Source of the DNA: JBALVO01 sp036961445
GTDB taxonomy: Bacteria > Pseudomonadota > Gammaproteobacteria > Pseudomonadales > Halieaceae
DNA: 15,285 nucleotides
Reading direction: 5' to 3'
NCBI GenBank assembly: GCA_036961445.1
Contig: JBALVO010000090.1
Span: 1-15,285, forward strand
The number at the start of each line of letters is the position of its first letter. Within the stretch, counting starts at the first letter, position 1. The notes beneath the pieces are model-generated. The model searched no databases. It was not told the DNA's origin and saw only the letters and a program-made list of their open reading frames with translations. Of this stretch, positions 14,041 to 15,285 are shown one piece after another. Position numbers and translations under genes: made by a program.

Positions 14041-14541
14041 ATGACTGATGAAACTTGCAAGGTCTGTGGAGATGTCGTTGGGGTAATGAACCGATATAAC
14101 AGCCCTGATGGTTCTGCTATCCATGCTAGCTGCAAGAGCGACTACGAGGCTGGCAAGAGGGTGGAATCATTTTCAGATGAGCTGGAAAGGGATATTACCC
14201 TCACCACAGCCTATTCAGTGATAGGTCGCAAGATGTTGAGAGAGGTGGATATTGTCACCGCTGAATGTGTCTTTGGTTCTAATATATTTCGCGATTTGTT
14301 TTCAGGAGTTCGAGATATAGTTGGTGGTAGGGCAAAAGGGCAGCAGAACGTCCTGCGTGACGCCAAAGAAACGTGCCTACGCGAGCTTAAACAGGCTGCC
14401 ATAGAATGTGGCGCTGATGCCGTCATCGGCGTCGACTTGGACTATCAAGAACTATCAGGTGGCGGTAAGTCGATGCTATTTCTAGTTGCCAGTGGTACCG
14501 CAGTTATACTTGACCCATCTGAAGAAACGCAGCGAGAATAG
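14041..14541 (+). CDS. YbjQ/UPF0145 family protein with N-terminal zinc ribbon
   Basis: A 166-residue protein in two parts. Residues 1-40 form a small metal-binding module with Cys6-x2-Cys9 and His28-x2-Cys31 spacing, like a treble-clef or zinc-ribbon finger. Residues 52-155 match the YbjQ family (UPF0145): GRKMLREVDIVTAECVFGSN, FRDLFSGVRDIVGGRA, a long helix with LRDAKETCLRELKQAA, GADAVIGVDLDY and a C-terminal SGTAVIL strand. YbjQ proteins are small pentamer-forming cytosolic proteins, once listed as putative heavy-metal binders, with no proven activity. The added finger is absent from the short Escherichia coli form. ATG 14041 has a modest GGGAA upstream. No signal peptide. Type 1 copy B begins 10 bases after the stop. 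Confidence 0.85.
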   Translation: MTDETCKVCGDVVGVMNRYNSPDGSAIHASCKSDYEAGKRVESFSDELERDITLTTAYSVIGRKMLREVDIVTAECVFGSNIFRDLFSGVRDIVGGRAKGQQNVLRDAKETCLRELKQAAIECGADAVIGVDLDYQELSGGGKSMLFLVASGTAVILDPSEETQRE

Positions 14542-14550
14542 TCCCTTCTG

Positions 14551-14588
14551 AGGTGTTAGCAGACATGGCGTGATGTCTCCTTTCGCCT
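14551..14588 (+). repeat. Type 1 repeat, copy B (degraded)
   Basis: Arms AGGTGTTAGCAGACAT (14551-14566) and ATGTCTCCTTTCGCCT (14573-14588) match at 12 of 16 positions around a 6-base loop. The layout is the same as copy A (GAGGTG, AGCAGACA, then TGTC and TTTCGCCTA). CTCCT and AGGAG next to each other also allow a second, smaller hairpin. Placed directly after the YbjQ gene, it may also act as a terminator, and it lies 107 bases before the next gene. Confidence 0.6.
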
Positions 14589-14697
14589 AGGAGCGGTCGT
14601 AACGGATCTGCTATGCTGGACGTCTAATTTGGGCGCGAATAGAGAGCCGTTGTTATATGTCACGAATCCAAATGCTTAACTGCGGGGCAGCCCGAGC

Positions 14698-15225
14698 ATG
14701 AGTCAGTTTGAGTTTGTATCCGTTGCCGCTTCCCTCGTAATGGCATTGGCTATTGGACGCCTCGTGTACGCCCTTCCATTCGTTTTTAATCCAAAGCGTA
14801 TCGACTCACTGCACGCTGCATATGCCATCTCGTTGGTGCTTTTTAGTTTTCAGGTATGGTGGCGCAGCTGGGGTTACTCGAATGTTGAATCATGGACACT
14901 GCTAAAGATGATTGTCCTGATTCTTCCTAACATTTTTGTTTATCTAAATGCGCTATTTCTCGTGGGAGAAACGCCGCACAAAATTTGCTCATGGGGCAAG
15001 TTCCTCGATACTTCCGGCCAGGCTATGTTTGGTGCATTCTTCGCGACTATGCTTGCGATCCTATTACGCAACTATTACCTCGGCGGCACGCTGCCCGGGT
15101 TGCCTGGAATAACTGCAAGTCTGATGAGCTTAGTTGGCCTGTTGTGGCGCAATAGAGCAATCTGGTGGGTAATTGTTGTTTTGATCAACCTTTCGTTTAT
15201 AGCTGTAGTTCTTCGGGAGCTTTAG
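14698..15225 (+). CDS. Hypothetical multi-pass membrane protein
   Basis: A 175-residue, strongly hydrophobic inner-membrane protein. Likely helices fall at about 5-30, 38-56, 66-90, 104-124, 134-148 and 153-172, so five or six passes. Tryptophans cluster in FQVWWRSWGY (residues 51-60) after the second helix. I know no named family for it; small membrane proteins with a similar W-rich loop are common as hypotheticals in marine proteobacteria. No catalytic motif is visible. ATG 14698 follows a weak G-rich site. The final 60 bases of the window (15226-15285) contain no assignable feature. Confidence 0.65.
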   Translation: MSQFEFVSVAASLVMALAIGRLVYALPFVFNPKRIDSLHAAYAISLVLFSFQVWWRSWGYSNVESWTLLKMIVLILPNIFVYLNALFLVGETPHKICSWGKFLDTSGQAMFGAFFATMLAILLRNYYLGGTLPGLPGITASLMSLVGLLWRNRAIWWVIVVLINLSFIAVVLREL

Positions 15226-15285
15226 TCGCGCCGGATAAAACAAACACAAATACTCTGTCTACTGATAACGGATATGACCGATATG

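Noticed and set aside
10177..14588. CRISPR array
   Set aside because: The repeats are hundreds of bases apart, occur on both strands and are imperfect. There is no regular repeat-spacer spacing and no cas gene.
10177..14698. Integron cassette array with attC sites
   Set aside because: The gene-repeat-gene layout invites it, but there is no integrase, no paired RYYYAAC/GTTRRRY core sites at the repeats, and genes lie on both strands. The repeats are also much shorter than usual attC sites.

Overview
The window looks like the chromosome of a Gram-negative proteobacterium. It encodes an outer-membrane TonB-dependent receptor, Sec-type exported enzymes, a PsiE-type membrane protein and a YfcG-like glutathione transferase. 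The protein set and the moderate GC content fit a marine gammaproteobacterium of the Halieaceae/Cellvibrionales kind, but that placement is an inference from gene style; there is no rRNA or other marker gene here.

Positions 1-10123 read as ordinary, well-packed chromosome, all on the + strand. In order they hold: the 3' end of a glutathione S-transferase gene followed by a hairpin terminator; a CPA1/NhaP-type sodium/proton antiporter; a PsiE-family membrane protein; an exported NAPE-PLD/RomA-like metallo-beta-lactamase-fold hydrolase; a large TonB-dependent receptor behind an unusual nested palindrome; and an exported alpha/beta hydrolase downstream of the receptor. After a 389-base gap comes a tight operon of two glutathione S-transferase-family genes (ATGA overlap) and a non-zinc MDR oxidoreductase. 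A fourth operon gene starts at 10123 (TAATG overlap) with a nitroreductase-like N-terminus, but it is cut off after 18 codons at 10177.

From about 10177 to the right edge the character changes. Genes become sparse and unrelated, lie on both strands, and are separated by long gaps. They are a DUF6090 membrane protein with a possible 14-codon leader, a GntH-like metallo-hydrolase, a small minus-strand protein with an N-terminal membrane helix, a zinc-ribbon plus YbjQ protein, and a multi-pass membrane protein. The gaps contain two families of short dispersed repeats. Type 1 (core GTCCGCTTTCGCCTA, four copies) lies upstream of four genes. Type 2 (core GAGGTGCGATCTCAACCGGT, three copies) lies downstream of three genes. 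Each type keeps one orientation relative to the gene it flanks, even for the minus-strand gene. Two type 2 copies face each other and bound a 347-base gene-free, MITE-like segment. The simplest reading is an accessory island of repeat-flanked gene modules that has broken the nitroreductase gene; its right end lies outside the window.

Functionally, the left half suggests ion homeostasis, uptake of an unidentified large or chelated substrate (receptor plus exported hydrolase), and thiol/redox or xenobiotic metabolism (transferases plus oxidoreductase plus lost nitroreductase). The right half has no shared pathway that I can recognise.
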